Source: Gigaspora margarita
Taxonomy: Eukaryota; Glomeromycota; Glomeromycetes; Diversisporales; Gigasporaceae
Length of the DNA: 64,000 nt
Direction of reading: 5' to 3'
Assembly: GCA_009809945.1 (NCBI GenBank)
Contig: WTPW01002569.1
Coordinates: forward strand, 1-64,000
A program made the translations under genes and the position numbers. Positions within the stretch are counted from its first letter, which is position 1, and the number at the start of each line of letters is the position of its first letter. The notes beneath the pieces are model-generated. The model searched no databases, was not told where the DNA came from, and was given only the letters and a program-made list of their open reading frames with translations. This document shows positions 34,060-45,319 of the stretch, one piece after another.

Positions 34060-35045
34060 TTTCAATTTTACTTTTAGTTTAGTATTAATTTCTGAGTCAA
34101 ATTTGGTTTAATAAACATATGGTATCCTATATATTAATTACGGTAGCTGCGCAACATAGTTGCGCTAAAAATCGTGAATTAAAATTCTAATAACTGGTAC
34201 TGGTATTTATAAATTAACAAAGCATTAGGCCGTTCTTGCGAATCTGAATTTTCTTTGCCAATTAAGATGGTTTGTAGATTTACGCTGACCTTTCACAGTT
34301 TTCCAGTTAATATAATCAGCTGAAACTTCTGCAAACTCAATTATTATCACAAGTCTCTTCTTCAACTCGGCAAAATTCCGGGTCGGGATATGTCGGAGTG
34401 CATCGGAATTATGGTCGACTGGATCGGAATTGATCAATTTTGCCCTAAGATCATAAAAAATTCACTAATAAATCATATCCATTCATTAAGTAAAAAATGC
34501 CAAACTGATAATTTTGCTATACGACCTACATCCGACCCGGAAATTTTGGGAAAGCCCTGTAAGAATCCTCTTTTTCACCATATCATTCACTCACTCTTTG
34601 AACCTTATAACGAATAAAGGGTGAATTAAAATATTGCTTAACCACCGTCCAAATGGATGTTGAATAATATCATTGTTATCAATATGAATAGAGCGGGTGG
34701 TCATTTTGTGCATAAATTAGATTTATAAGATCACAATAATATATTTATCCAATAAAATAAGCTTTTAAATTTAACTGCAATATGATAATATTGCAATAGA
34801 GCGAAATCGAAAAGAATATTTTAGACTTGGAAAAAGATTAGCTTTTATATTTCGATTACTAATCCATTTAGCTTACTAATCCATTTAGCTTTACCGAGTC
34901 TAATTTTACAGACATATACTTCGAATGAAAGGTACAGTATTAACCTTTTAATTGACCTTCAACGTCAAAAATTACATAGTCATATGAGCACGGACTCAAT
35001 TGAAATTAATTTATATTTTTAGTGAATTTGGCCGATCAAAATTTA
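34060..35045. other. Intergenic; one unassigned minus-strand frame
   Basis: DNA between the CR relic and the gypsy element. A 70-codon minus-strand frame (34225-34437) has balanced amino acids (for example HIPTRNFAELKKRLVIIIEF) and slightly higher GC than its flanks but matches nothing I recognise. TTAGCTTACTAATCCATTTA is repeated tandemly near 34855-34892. Confidence 0.4.
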
Positions 35046-35049
35046 CCAG

Positions 35050-35582
35050 TGTTACCCTTGCAAGCCAAACCCCTGCTTCGAGTCACGGGAATACTGCGCT
35101 AGATGTACCGATCATGCCAGATGTGCCACATGTGATGGATCTGTCGCTTGTGACTGATAAGCCACATACGATAGATCAGTCGCTTGTTGCAACTAAGGCA
35201 TAAAGGATAAATGAGATGGAATCGGCATACGAGGTTGATATAAATGATGGATCAGCCCTTTATAGTACAAAAGCCATAAGTATTTATTAGTAGACAAATT
35301 CTTATATATATGGGCAATATTCGCCCCACTTTGTAGGCATGTTCGCTATAACATCTCTTTATTATTAATAAAAAACATTCCATTATATACAATCGATTCT
35401 AAAATTACATCATGCACTCTTTCTAATTGCTAAATCACAATATATATACAAACCCTTTCGCTTGTCTATATACTAACAACTACAATAAACCACTGCACAG
35501 TTCCTGTCTCTGTGCTCATGTGACTCCCTGTTGATAGTTGCTCCATTAGCCTCGATTTTCGAGAGGTATACAAAGGTTAACA
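35050..35582 (+). repeat. 5' LTR of the gypsy element (533 bp)
   Basis: Begins TGTTACCCTTGCAAGCC and ends GGTTAACA. It matches the 3' LTR along its full length. It holds an AATAAA-like signal (TTATTAATAAAAAACATTCC near 35362) typical of LTR R regions. CpG sites are kept more often here than in the 3' copy. Confidence 0.92.
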
Positions 35583-36023
35583 ATTGGTGGTGACTATGAG
35601 ATCTGTAACAGGAATCAACGATTAAAATTTAAAGAAATAACTCTGTGTGAGTTTAAGTAAAGTGCTCTGTGTGAGCCACCATGTCCGATTCTGTGTGAAT
35701 CAACTAACAATTGAAAACTGGGTGTTAATTCGAAAATAAGAAGCAAAAAAATAAATAAAGGACAAAGTATTATACTTATCGTAAAAGATTGATTATGGAT
35801 TCTGCACAACTTAGACAACTCCTCAAGCAAGTAGCTGATAATTTTGAGGTTGCTAACAAGTTTAAATGCGGAGCAATACCTGGTGTAAAGGAATTAAATA
35901 TAGTTAAAATAGAAATGTTTTACAGTAAGGAAGAGGAAGATCCTACTGAGTGGATCAAAATGTTTGGGAAAGCAGCACTAGCCAACAATTGGAAGGGTGG
36001 AAGAAAATTGAAATGCTTCAGGA

Positions 36024-36303
36024 CAGTGTTGTCACGGGACAGCTTTGGACAATGATTTGGACAATTTTGGACAATTTTGAACAATTAAATAAAGTAAAAT
36101 TACTTAAAATTTTATTAAGATAACCTATTTTAATTTTAACTAGCATGTGTTCAGCATCTAAAAAAATATATAGTTATATATTTTTTAGATAAATTTATTA
36201 ATTATTAAAGCCTGGACAAGCTTTGGACAATCTTGGACATTTGGACAATTTTGGACATGGACAAGCCAAAAAAGGCTGTGGACAGCCAAAATGTACAACA
36301 CTG
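36024..36303. mobile_element. hAT MITE of CAGTGTTGTCAC family, copy 2 (280 bp)
   Basis: Same family and length as 25107-25386: ends CAGTGTTGT and ACAACACTG, flanked by the 8-bp pair CTTCAGGA (36016-36023) and CTTCAGGG (36304-36311). It lies in the gag region of the gypsy element. Confidence 0.92.
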
Positions 36304-37306
36304 CTTCAGGGTATTTATTTGGAGCTGCCACCTACTGGTATAATAATATTAAAAGTAATATTACTAGCTGGTCCAATACTGAAGATACTTCCTTTATGGC
36401 CCTGTTCAATAAACGCTTTGGAACCTTAGAAAGAAAGAATAAATAGCATACTAAATTGCATAGCATAGAACAAGGAAAGGATGAAAACATACCTAAATAC
36501 AAAGTAAAGTTTAAATGCCTCAAGAAAAAGGTAGATCTAGGAGACAAATTACCTGACAATTACATTATTCAATTATTTCTGTTGGAACTCAAACAAGAAA
36601 TTACTATATATACCATAATAAAGGACCCTCAAACCCTAGAGGAAGCCATTGAGGTGGCCGAACAGGTTGGGGCAGGAAAATATTATGAAAAAATAAAATA
36701 GAAAGAGGAAAGACTCAAGAAAGGAAGTTAGAGAATGACATAGACCAGTTAATACAAAAAATGCAGTAGATATCATTAAATTATGCCTCCCTTACCTCTG
36801 CACTTGCAGTACAAGAGACCTCCAATACTAGACCCCTGAACCTCTTAGGCCTAACCCCTATAATAAAGGCCCTGAAGCATGAAAGTGCTATAGCTATGGT
36901 GAACGCAAACAATTGGTATGAAATTATTATCTAAAAGAAGTGACCATAATGGGCACAACAATAACTCCCAAAATAGAAGAGTAAACATAGCCCAAGTAAA
37001 TAGTTATGCATCTGATGAGAAGCAAGTATATGCTGGAATCTGAGACCACTATAAACCATATGACATGGATTGAAGTACTCATAAAATGGGACAGCCTAAA
37101 GCCAAAAGGAAGTTCAACTTAAGGAGTTGTGTCAGTGCAGGTCCTATGCAAGTAGAAAAAACCACCAACCAACCACCTAGCAATAAAAAGCAAAGATCAA
37201 AGAGACAACTATCAATCATTGACCAGGTCAAGCCATATGTATAGTAGATAATATTTTAAAAATGCAATCCAGTGCAACCCTTGTACGGATGTTAAACTAC
37301 CCTAAC

Positions 37307-38747
37307 TAGAAATGGGAAAAATATACATTTTATAATAAAATGCACATGAATGCACATTAATGCACATGATACTGCATGATAAAAATTTTTTCAATTTTTA
37401 TCTTTATTATTGATAATATATCTAAATAAAGATACTACATATTGAAACTGAAATTAGATTTTGCCAATATATATAATTTTTACAAATTAGCTAATTGTAA
37501 ACTTCATCATTGCTTATCTTATATAATTTGATACCTGACCCATGGCTTTGCCATGGGAGCTTTGTATAAAACTTTAGAATCTTAGCATTATATAATATTT
37601 ATAAATATGCTAAGTTAGTTTGCATTGAATCGTCACAAAAAATTCTGTTACTGAACATACTATTCTATTAATTAGTATATGGTTAAGATTGAGTTAGTTT
37701 CATTAAAATTATGATGTCATAAATTCTGTCACAGAATTCACACTCTATTTCAGTATGACTGAGCCAGTTTTTATTAGAATTATTATGATTTTTATTATGA
37801 GTTTTTATAAAAAATTCCATTACAAAATTTGTTCGCTATACTAGTAATTGCAATATATAGTAGGATAGTTTGAATTAGTATAAGCTAACTATAAAAAGTT
37901 TGTTACAAAGCTTATTACTCCAATAACAGGTCGTATGCAGCTTAGTTTTATTGGTGAGTGCCAATTTTTAAAATAAGTATTGCAAAGAGAAAACCTTATA
38001 TTGCTATATTAGGTTTAGCACATTGATCACCTTTTGAACATAACATAATTTTATTGGTTGGTCAATATAAAACTTTGAGTCACTGAAAAAATTAGTTGAT
38101 TATCAGATAATCTTGGTAGCAAAAATTCTGATCAAAAATTCTAGAAATCATCATCTAAATATTTGGCTGAATGTAACTTTTTTTAATATTCACTAATATA
38201 TTCACCATTTTTTTATTAATCATATGTTTTATCTATAGCAGAGAATTTGTTGTGTTCTTGCACTTGTTCTTGCACTTGCACTAATTCTTGAACTTGAGAC
38301 CATTATACAAAATATTTAAATTTGTGAACTTTTTTAACCCAAAATAGTTTGTAAATATTAGGCAATCAAACAGCAAAAGTAAATTTGAAAAATTCACATT
38401 TACAATTTTGGGTGTTAATAAGGGCATTAAAAAATGATATAATAATTACTCAAATTTTATAGTAATTACTTGACCATGATAATAGTCATAATCATCTTAT
38501 GTATTTCTGTTAGTTTTTCTACATTTAGATCATATTTTTCAGATACGACCAATCAAAAATATTAAAGCGAACAGGTCCAGAATTGAAGTATATAGATAGA
38601 TTAGAATGTTATTTATACTTGTTTTATATTTAATTTTTCTATATAAAATTTTGATAGAATAAAATGCAATGATTCGGAAACATGTACATTAATGCATATT
38701 TATGCACATGATTAAGGAATCATGCACATGCATGAAACCTATCTCTA
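37307..38747. mobile_element. hAT element of TAGARATRGG family, 1441 bp
   Basis: Starts TAGAAATGGG and ends CCTATCTCTA. Flanks ACCCTAAC (37299-37306) and ACCCTAAA (38748-38755) are an 8-bp duplication with one mismatch. Sub-terminal ATGCACATGAATGCACATTA repeats resemble those in the 612-bp element at 25395, which has the same ends. No transposase frame. It separates gag from protease in the gypsy element. Confidence 0.82.
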
Positions 38748-39689
38748 ACCCTAAACAAAGGAGAAATCTTGCTTAGATACTACATCGCAGACTGACATCT
38801 GCAGAAGCTAATAATGTAACCAATATAAATGAACTAGGAGCATGTTGGACAACTACCGCCTAATGTCATGTGAGCATCAAGAGAAATTCTGTAATAGTGA
38901 TCCTTGACTCCAAGGCTACAATAAGCATCATTACGAATAAACTACAAAAAAAGTTGGACCTTGACATTGATGCCCTCTCAAAAGTGGTAATGGTGATGGC
39001 TAATGGGCAAAAAAAAAGAGCTTTAGGGCAAATTAATAAAGTTAAACTTGCTATACAAGACATACTTATGCCTACCCTACTTCAAGTAATTGAGTCCCTA
39101 GAAAAGACCCTTCTTTTGGGTACTGATTGGTTCAAAATGTTCCAGCTCTGGTAGAATTTTAATACCTGAACCTTAAAGGTAAAACATGAAGGAGTAGAAA
39201 CAGAAGTATTGACCACTTACTTGGATGATCAACCCTTACTGCTTGATAGTGACAAGGAGTCAGAAGAAATAGAGAACTTGTTGGAAGAGCTTGAATTTGA
39301 AGAAGAAGAGCTATGAGAATATGAAACGTATTATTCTAAAGAATGGAAAGAAGATAAGAAAGAAGAAAACAACATAGGAATTTATAAAGAAGATAATACC
39401 TCTATTTTTCTAATGGAAATCAACTCTATAAACCAAATGATTCAAAGTCTCTTAGTCACCTAAGTAAGGAAGAAAGGGCAGTTAAAGAAACTTTACTAGA
39501 AGTTAATGAAACTGTTTTCGAGAAAACATTGCAGAAGAGGTCAAACTCTAGGACTCGGTTGCACTAATTTGATCTACTATAAAATTAATACTAGTACTGC
39601 CAAGCCAGTCTATAGAATGTACTACTGTATGTCCAAGGATGAACAAGAGTTTCTACATAGAGAAATCATAGCTATAGAAAAAAGGGTTA

Positions 39690-40901
39690 CTATATTACCA
39701 CGAAATAATGCACACCTGCATGCAGTGTTGGGCTCTAAACCAAAAGTCCACTTTATTGGACTTATAAACTAGACTACTGGACTTATATGTCCAGTGGACC
39801 AATTTATAAGTCCAGTTCCAGTTTAGTTTTACTGGACTTATAAGTGAGCCCAACACTGCCTACACGGTATTTTAATACCTGTGTGCTATTTTGAGTGTGC
39901 ACATGTGCGCTATTTTGAGATAACCTGATGTTTTATCCTGTACTAGCTGAAAATCTAAACCTTAATATATAATATATATAAATAGGAGCAATTAACCTAT
40001 TGTTGAACTTCTATATAGTGATAGTAAAAAGCTAATTATTTATTTTTTAAAACCTGCACATATATAAAGCATCACCTGTAGATTTATGACCCTAGTTTTT
40101 TTTGTTCTTTGGTATCATTACACAGCACTCTAAGGCTATTATAGTTCAAACTTTAAAAAGGATGTGCATAAAACATTCATTTATTATCAAAAATTATATT
40201 CTAGTATTAAAATAAAAAAGAATGGCCATAACAATTTATTATCTTGCTAGGATAAGGGTAGTGTAACCATTGTATAGGAGAGCTTGGTACTTTCATGTCG
40301 AGTTTAACTCTAATAGTTGATGTTAGAATGCCATATGAATTTGGCAGTAATTTATGGGACACAGATATTAATGATTTATTAGGCATTTATTATTAAAAGA
40401 ATGTATATTTATTTAAGGATAGTTTTTGAGAGCATAAATTAGATACATTTGATTAAGGGTGAGGGCAACTCTTTATATACATTCTAGATTTCAGGCAAGA
40501 CCAAGAATACATAATAATGCCTAATACTAGAGGTAAGATTAATGTAGCTATAATGATACTATTATTGAAGGTATGTGGCAACTTAAAGAATTATACAAAT
40601 ACGGAAGTGAGAGACAAAGGAAAAATTATTCATTACAAATATAGAAGTGAGACAAAGGAAAAATTATTCATTACAGTAGCGATAATTAAACATTTAATAT
40701 AGTTATTCTTGATGCAATTAAAGCTAAAAAGAATAAATATAAAGCATTCATTGAACACTATTATTCAATTATATAGTATTCTATATATAGTGTGCACTAT
40801 TTCAGAACATGCATGGGTGTTATTTCGAAACCCAGTAGGCTATTTTTAGGGGATGTAATTTTCAAAATAATGCCTATAATCATTATTTTGTGGTAATACA
40901 G
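39690..40901. mobile_element. Tc1/mariner-like element, ~1.2 kb
   Basis: CTATATTACCACGAAATAAT at the left and ATTATTTTGTGGTAATACAG at the right are inverted, with TA on both sides (39688-39689, 40902-40903). Sub-terminal phrases GTGCTATTTTGAG and CACTATTTCAGAAC recur. It interrupts the RT region, which resumes directly at 40904, and contains a small hAT MITE. No transposase recognised. Confidence 0.78.
39723..39858. mobile_element. hAT MITE, CAGTGTTGGGCTC ends, 136 bp
   Basis: CAGTGTTGGGCTC and GAGCCCAACACTG are perfect 13-bp inverted ends. Flanks CCTGCATG and CCTACACG match at five of eight bases. The interior repeats GGACTTATAAG and its inverse. It lies within the left part of the 1.2-kb mariner-like element. 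Confidence 0.85.
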
Positions 40902-42262
40902 TATAAGGAAGTATAAAAGTCCCTGGCATAACCTATTGTTATAGCACCCAAGAAAAATGGGAAAAAGCAGCTGTGTGTGAACTATTGAAAACTGAACAGT
41001 GTTACCAAAAGAGATATTTACCCACTGCTACTGATCAAAGAAGCTTGATGCCTTTCAAGGTGCCTAGTGGTTTTCTAACCTGGACTTAGCCAGTAGTTAC
41101 TAGCAAGTTACCATGAAGGAGACAGACAAAAAGAAAATATGTTTATTACCAAGTTTGGCACTTACAAATTTAATGTAATGCCTTTTAGTTTATATAACGC
41201 CCTAGCAATCTTTTAGCAGCTTATGAATGAAGTATTGGAAGATTATAAGAAAGGTTCATCGTGGTGATCTTAATGATATCATTATCTGCTCAAAACCTTT
41301 GAAGAGCACATACACTACCTGAAGGCCGTATTTGTCACCCTAAAAAAAGCAAATCTAAAATTAAATAAGAAAAAGTATTATTTCTTCCTTCTAGAAATAA
41401 AATTTCTCTGACATATAGTAACTCAGATGGGCATCTTACCAGATAGGGATAAAATAGTCAAAGTAAAGAATTTTCTTGTACCTATAGATCTATGCCAACT
41501 AAGAAGTTTTTTGGGTCTTGCAACCTATTATCGTAAATTCATCAAGAACTTTTTGAAGATAGCTCGACCATTATATGACCTACTAAAAAAGAATCAAGCC
41601 TTTGAATAGAAAAAGGACCAAAAAGAAGCATTTCAAATTCTAAAAATCAAGTTAACCATGGCACCAGTTCTCCAATATCCTGATTTCTCAAGACTATTTC
41701 ACCTGCATACTGATGCCTCAGGTACTGGACTGAGAGCCATATTAGCCCAAGTAACTGATAATAAGAAGAATATGCTATGGCATATGCAAGCAGGAGTCTG
41801 TTGAGGGCCAAAAAAATTACTACATAACTAAACTAAAGTGCCTAGCTGTGGTTTGGGCAATCGAACATTTTCACTAGTACTTAGGCACTGCTCACTTTTA
41901 TCTAGTAACAGCTATTCTGCCCTTAGGTAGCTTAAAATGTCTGAGTTAAAAAGAAGGCATGCAAGGTGAATACTACACTTGGAGCCCTACAACTTCACAA
42001 TTCTCCACAGGGCAGGCAAAAGCATAATAATGCTAATGCATTGTTCCAAATTCATACTTAGGATAAAGAGATAAAAAACATTAATAGAAATAATAAACAA
42101 ACAATTAAGCGAAGAAGGAAAATTATTAAAGAAACTGGCCTCCAAAGAAAAATATGGTTAGAATTCTTCTGAATAAGTGCTATGCATATTAAGGAATTGA
42201 AGTACATCAGTAGAACTGTTTACTTTGAAAATAACTATTATATGTATAAACATAAAGAGTTA

Positions 42263-42479
42263 CCGTATTCTATTATGAATAAGCACCCCTTTTTGAAATT
42301 TTAAACTCAAAGTTCTTGATAACTATCTAATCAAACTTAATAAAACATTTATTTATTTAAATTTTATAGATCTATAAAATTTAAATAAANAAATTTTTAT
42401 TAAGTTTGATAAGATAGTTATCAAGAACGGTGAGTTTAAAATTTTAAAAAAGGGGGTGCTTATTTATGATAGAATATAG
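42263..42479. mobile_element. Tc1/mariner-type hairpin MITE, 217 bp
   Basis: The whole element is a near-perfect hairpin. Arms run from CCGTATTCTATTATGAATAA to TTATTTATGATAGAATATAG, with a loop of GATCTATAAAATTTAAATAA type. TA flanks both ends (42261-42262, 42480-42481). The N at 42390 lies close to the hairpin centre, as expected where sequencing stalls. Confidence 0.88.
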
Positions 42480-43386
42480 TAGGTGGTTACTATGCTATAA
42501 CCAAAATAGTCCCCGATGAACTCATATATTTATATCACTTCTTTAATTATAAATTAATCACAAACGAGACCAAACAAATCATTACACTCTACAACTATTT
42601 GATAGAAGCAGTACAACAAGAAGTTCTATGAAGAAAAATCTACTAGGAATTAGACATAGATATGTGAAGCCAAAACTGATTCAACCTAGAGTTATATAAG
42701 GTAGTCAACTTTGTAAAAGGAATAAATAAAGAAGAAGAATCCCAGGTATGCATGGTAAATGCTACCTAAAACCCATGTTACCAATTCTAGAAAAAATTAC
42801 TCTCCCAAATACTGATAACGAAGAAGAACTTATCATTAACAACAACTAGACAGTGATGACCCTGATATCCCCCAGTAATGGTCTTTGAATTAATGCGGCC
42901 TAGACGCAAAAGGAGATTAGTATTTGTCAAAACATGTGTAGATAACAGTTATGAATATTACTGTACCTACATTCTACACTAAGTATACACTACACTGCAA
43001 GAAGGCTCAATCTCTGCAGAGCTGTGTACTATTTGGAATATATCACATTTCTTCTTGTTACTAATAAACTGATGGACTTGATTACCCTCTAATGATGGGT
43101 TGTCAAAGAAGCACAACAAGCTGAACTGGATGTAATCTTAATCTAGCAAAGTGGGTTAAGTACAGCATTTATCAAGAAATTAACAGCCCAGATAAGGGAA
43201 ATAGATCTATATTAAAGAGTTGTTAAAAATTTGTTGGGATACTGTAATTACACAGCTGAACAAAAACAACAATAATAAATATTACTTATTTCTTTGCAGT
43301 TGCAGGTATATATATATACTCTAAAAAAAAAAAAAAAAGATACGGGCAGGCATGTAGATGTGACATCAATTAAGGCTAGTTACGAC

Positions 43387-43770
43387 CAGTATTTAAAATT
43401 TAATGTTCTCAGTGTTCTCAAAGAACATTATACAATTTTTGAGAACATAAATTATTAAAATATGTTCTCTATTTGAGAACATTCAAAAAATTCTTTTAAT
43501 ATTAAAAAAATTTTAATTTTCCTATATAAAGAACATTAAAATTTTACTAAGGGGAGTGACAAAAATCAGGTAATTTTTTAGGGGGGGGAGGGGGTAAAAA
43601 AAGTTGAAATTATATATAAGAACCTGACTATATATATATTAAAGAAGAGGGAGGGGGGTAGGCCTCTGATAAAAAATAATCAGGTGATTAATGACACGGC
43701 CCTAAGAACATTAAGAAATTAAATATGTTCTTTTTGAGAACATAAAACCAAATTTGAATTTTAAATACTA
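43387..43770. mobile_element. hAT element of TGTTCTCAAAGAACATT family, 384 bp
   Basis: Ends CAGTATTTAAAATTTA and AATTTTAAATACTA, flanked by GTTACGAC (43379-43386) and GTTATGAC (43771-43778), an 8-bp duplication with one mismatch. Both ends hold several TGTTCTCNNNGAGAACATT palindromes, as in the 1.8-kb element at 51484. A PIF-like MITE (43551-43702) is nested in it. Confidence 0.85.
43551..43702. mobile_element. PIF/Harbinger-like MITE, copy 1, 152 bp
   Basis: GGGGAGTGACAAAAATCAGG at the left and ATTAATGACACGGCCC at the right are imperfect inverted ends with TAA on both sides (43548-43550, 43703-43705). A 3-bp TWA target is the PIF/Harbinger signature. The interior has two G-rich runs (GGGGGGGGAGGGGG and GAGGGAGGGGGG). 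Confidence 0.82.
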
Positions 43771-44445
43771 GTTATGACATCAATGTGCGAGAAAGCATGC
43801 ATTGAAAGTAAAATTGTTAGAAAATTTGTTAAGGATATTGAAATACAAATACCGTGATAAATACCTAAAATTCAGAAAACAATCCAGTCCAGGTACCAGT
43901 ATTCTAACAATTGATGAAAGATGAACCATGAAAAGTACAAGCTACTGCGACATTTACAGAAACTGGTAATCTTTCACAAAACCTCAATCTGGAAAAACAA
44001 GTTAAAATAAAGTCTAAGAACTGCTTCTTTAAGTGTCAAAACAGACTCCTATATAAGAAGGATAGGTAAAATCAATTCAGAGAAAAACTATTAAAAGTAG
44101 TTAAGGACAAAAAAAAAGAGCCCATACTATACCTGATGCACGACCACTTGACTAGTGGGCATTTTGGTACTGATGAAATGTTAAAAAAATCTATTACTAG
44201 CCTCAAATGTGCTGGTCTTGTAATAGTTGCCAATAACATGAAAGAAAAAATCTAAAGAACCCTTACAACCAATACCAGTAGGCCCTCTCTTTCAGAGAAT
44301 CAGTATCTAATACTATATATTAAAAGCGTATCATGTGCCAGACAACCTTAAAAGTTACATTTTTGATGCATGTTATGTTTTAATCAAGTTATATCCTGTA
44401 AAAGCTATGATATTCATTTTATAGGCATTTAAAAATTTTAAATTA

Positions 44446-44597
44446 GGGCCGTGTCATTAATCACATGATTATTTTTTATTAGAGGCCTACTCCCTCTCCC
44501 CCCTCTTTAATATAGATTTGGTCCAGTTCCTATATATAATTTTAACATTTTTTACCCCCCTCCCCTCTAAAAAATCACCTGATTTTTGTCACTCCCT
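44446..44597. mobile_element. PIF/Harbinger-like MITE, copy 2, 152 bp, inverted
   Basis: GGGCCGTGTCATTAATCACA at the left and CACCTGATTTTTGTCACTCC at the right, the reverse complement of the copy at 43551. TTA flanks both ends (44443-44445, 44598-44600). Inserted in the 5' part of the non-autonomous Helitron. Confidence 0.85.
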
Positions 44598-45319
44598 TTA
44601 GGGTGGCTTAAACTACCTTTTGACATATAATCCTGTTTATGGCATGATTTGAGCATCAATATTGTCTGCTTAGCTTTTAATTATTTGTCCACGTATATAC
44701 AAATATCGTAATATTATAATTAAATTATTACATTTATCAGATTAAAAATTTTTTACTAGTACAATCACATTAAATGTGAAGGAAAAGTTCTATTCAACTT
44801 TTTGGTGAGCTATATTTTTCCTGTTTAGAAGTTATTTTAGTTATCATTATCTCTTTTGTTCATGGTGAGAATCTATGTAATTTTATGCAGTTTAATAATC
44901 TATGTTTTAGTATTAGATGCACTTTAGTGTATTTTGTGGTTATCGCATGTTACTGTATAAATTTTTTTTAAGTTCTTGACATTACCAGGATGATTATGTT
45001 TCGTGTTATGGAAGGCGGTAAGGATGGTTTCCCTTTATTGATATTACTGCTTATTCTGATTTTTTAAAAATCCTATTTTAATTAGAGTAATGATTTTCAT
45101 TTGTTTATTTTTGGAAAGAATAATTGTCAATTAAAGCAAGGACATTTTCAAATATTGATTATTATGCAGTATTTTTGTAATTTGTGACTATTGCAACATT
45201 TTCGAACATTCATTGTTAACTCTGTAATTTCATAATTTTTTTACATGTCACACATTATCATACTGATCTTGCATGGCATCAAATGTCACACAGCTATTGT
45301 GTTTATAATAAATGTTTAA

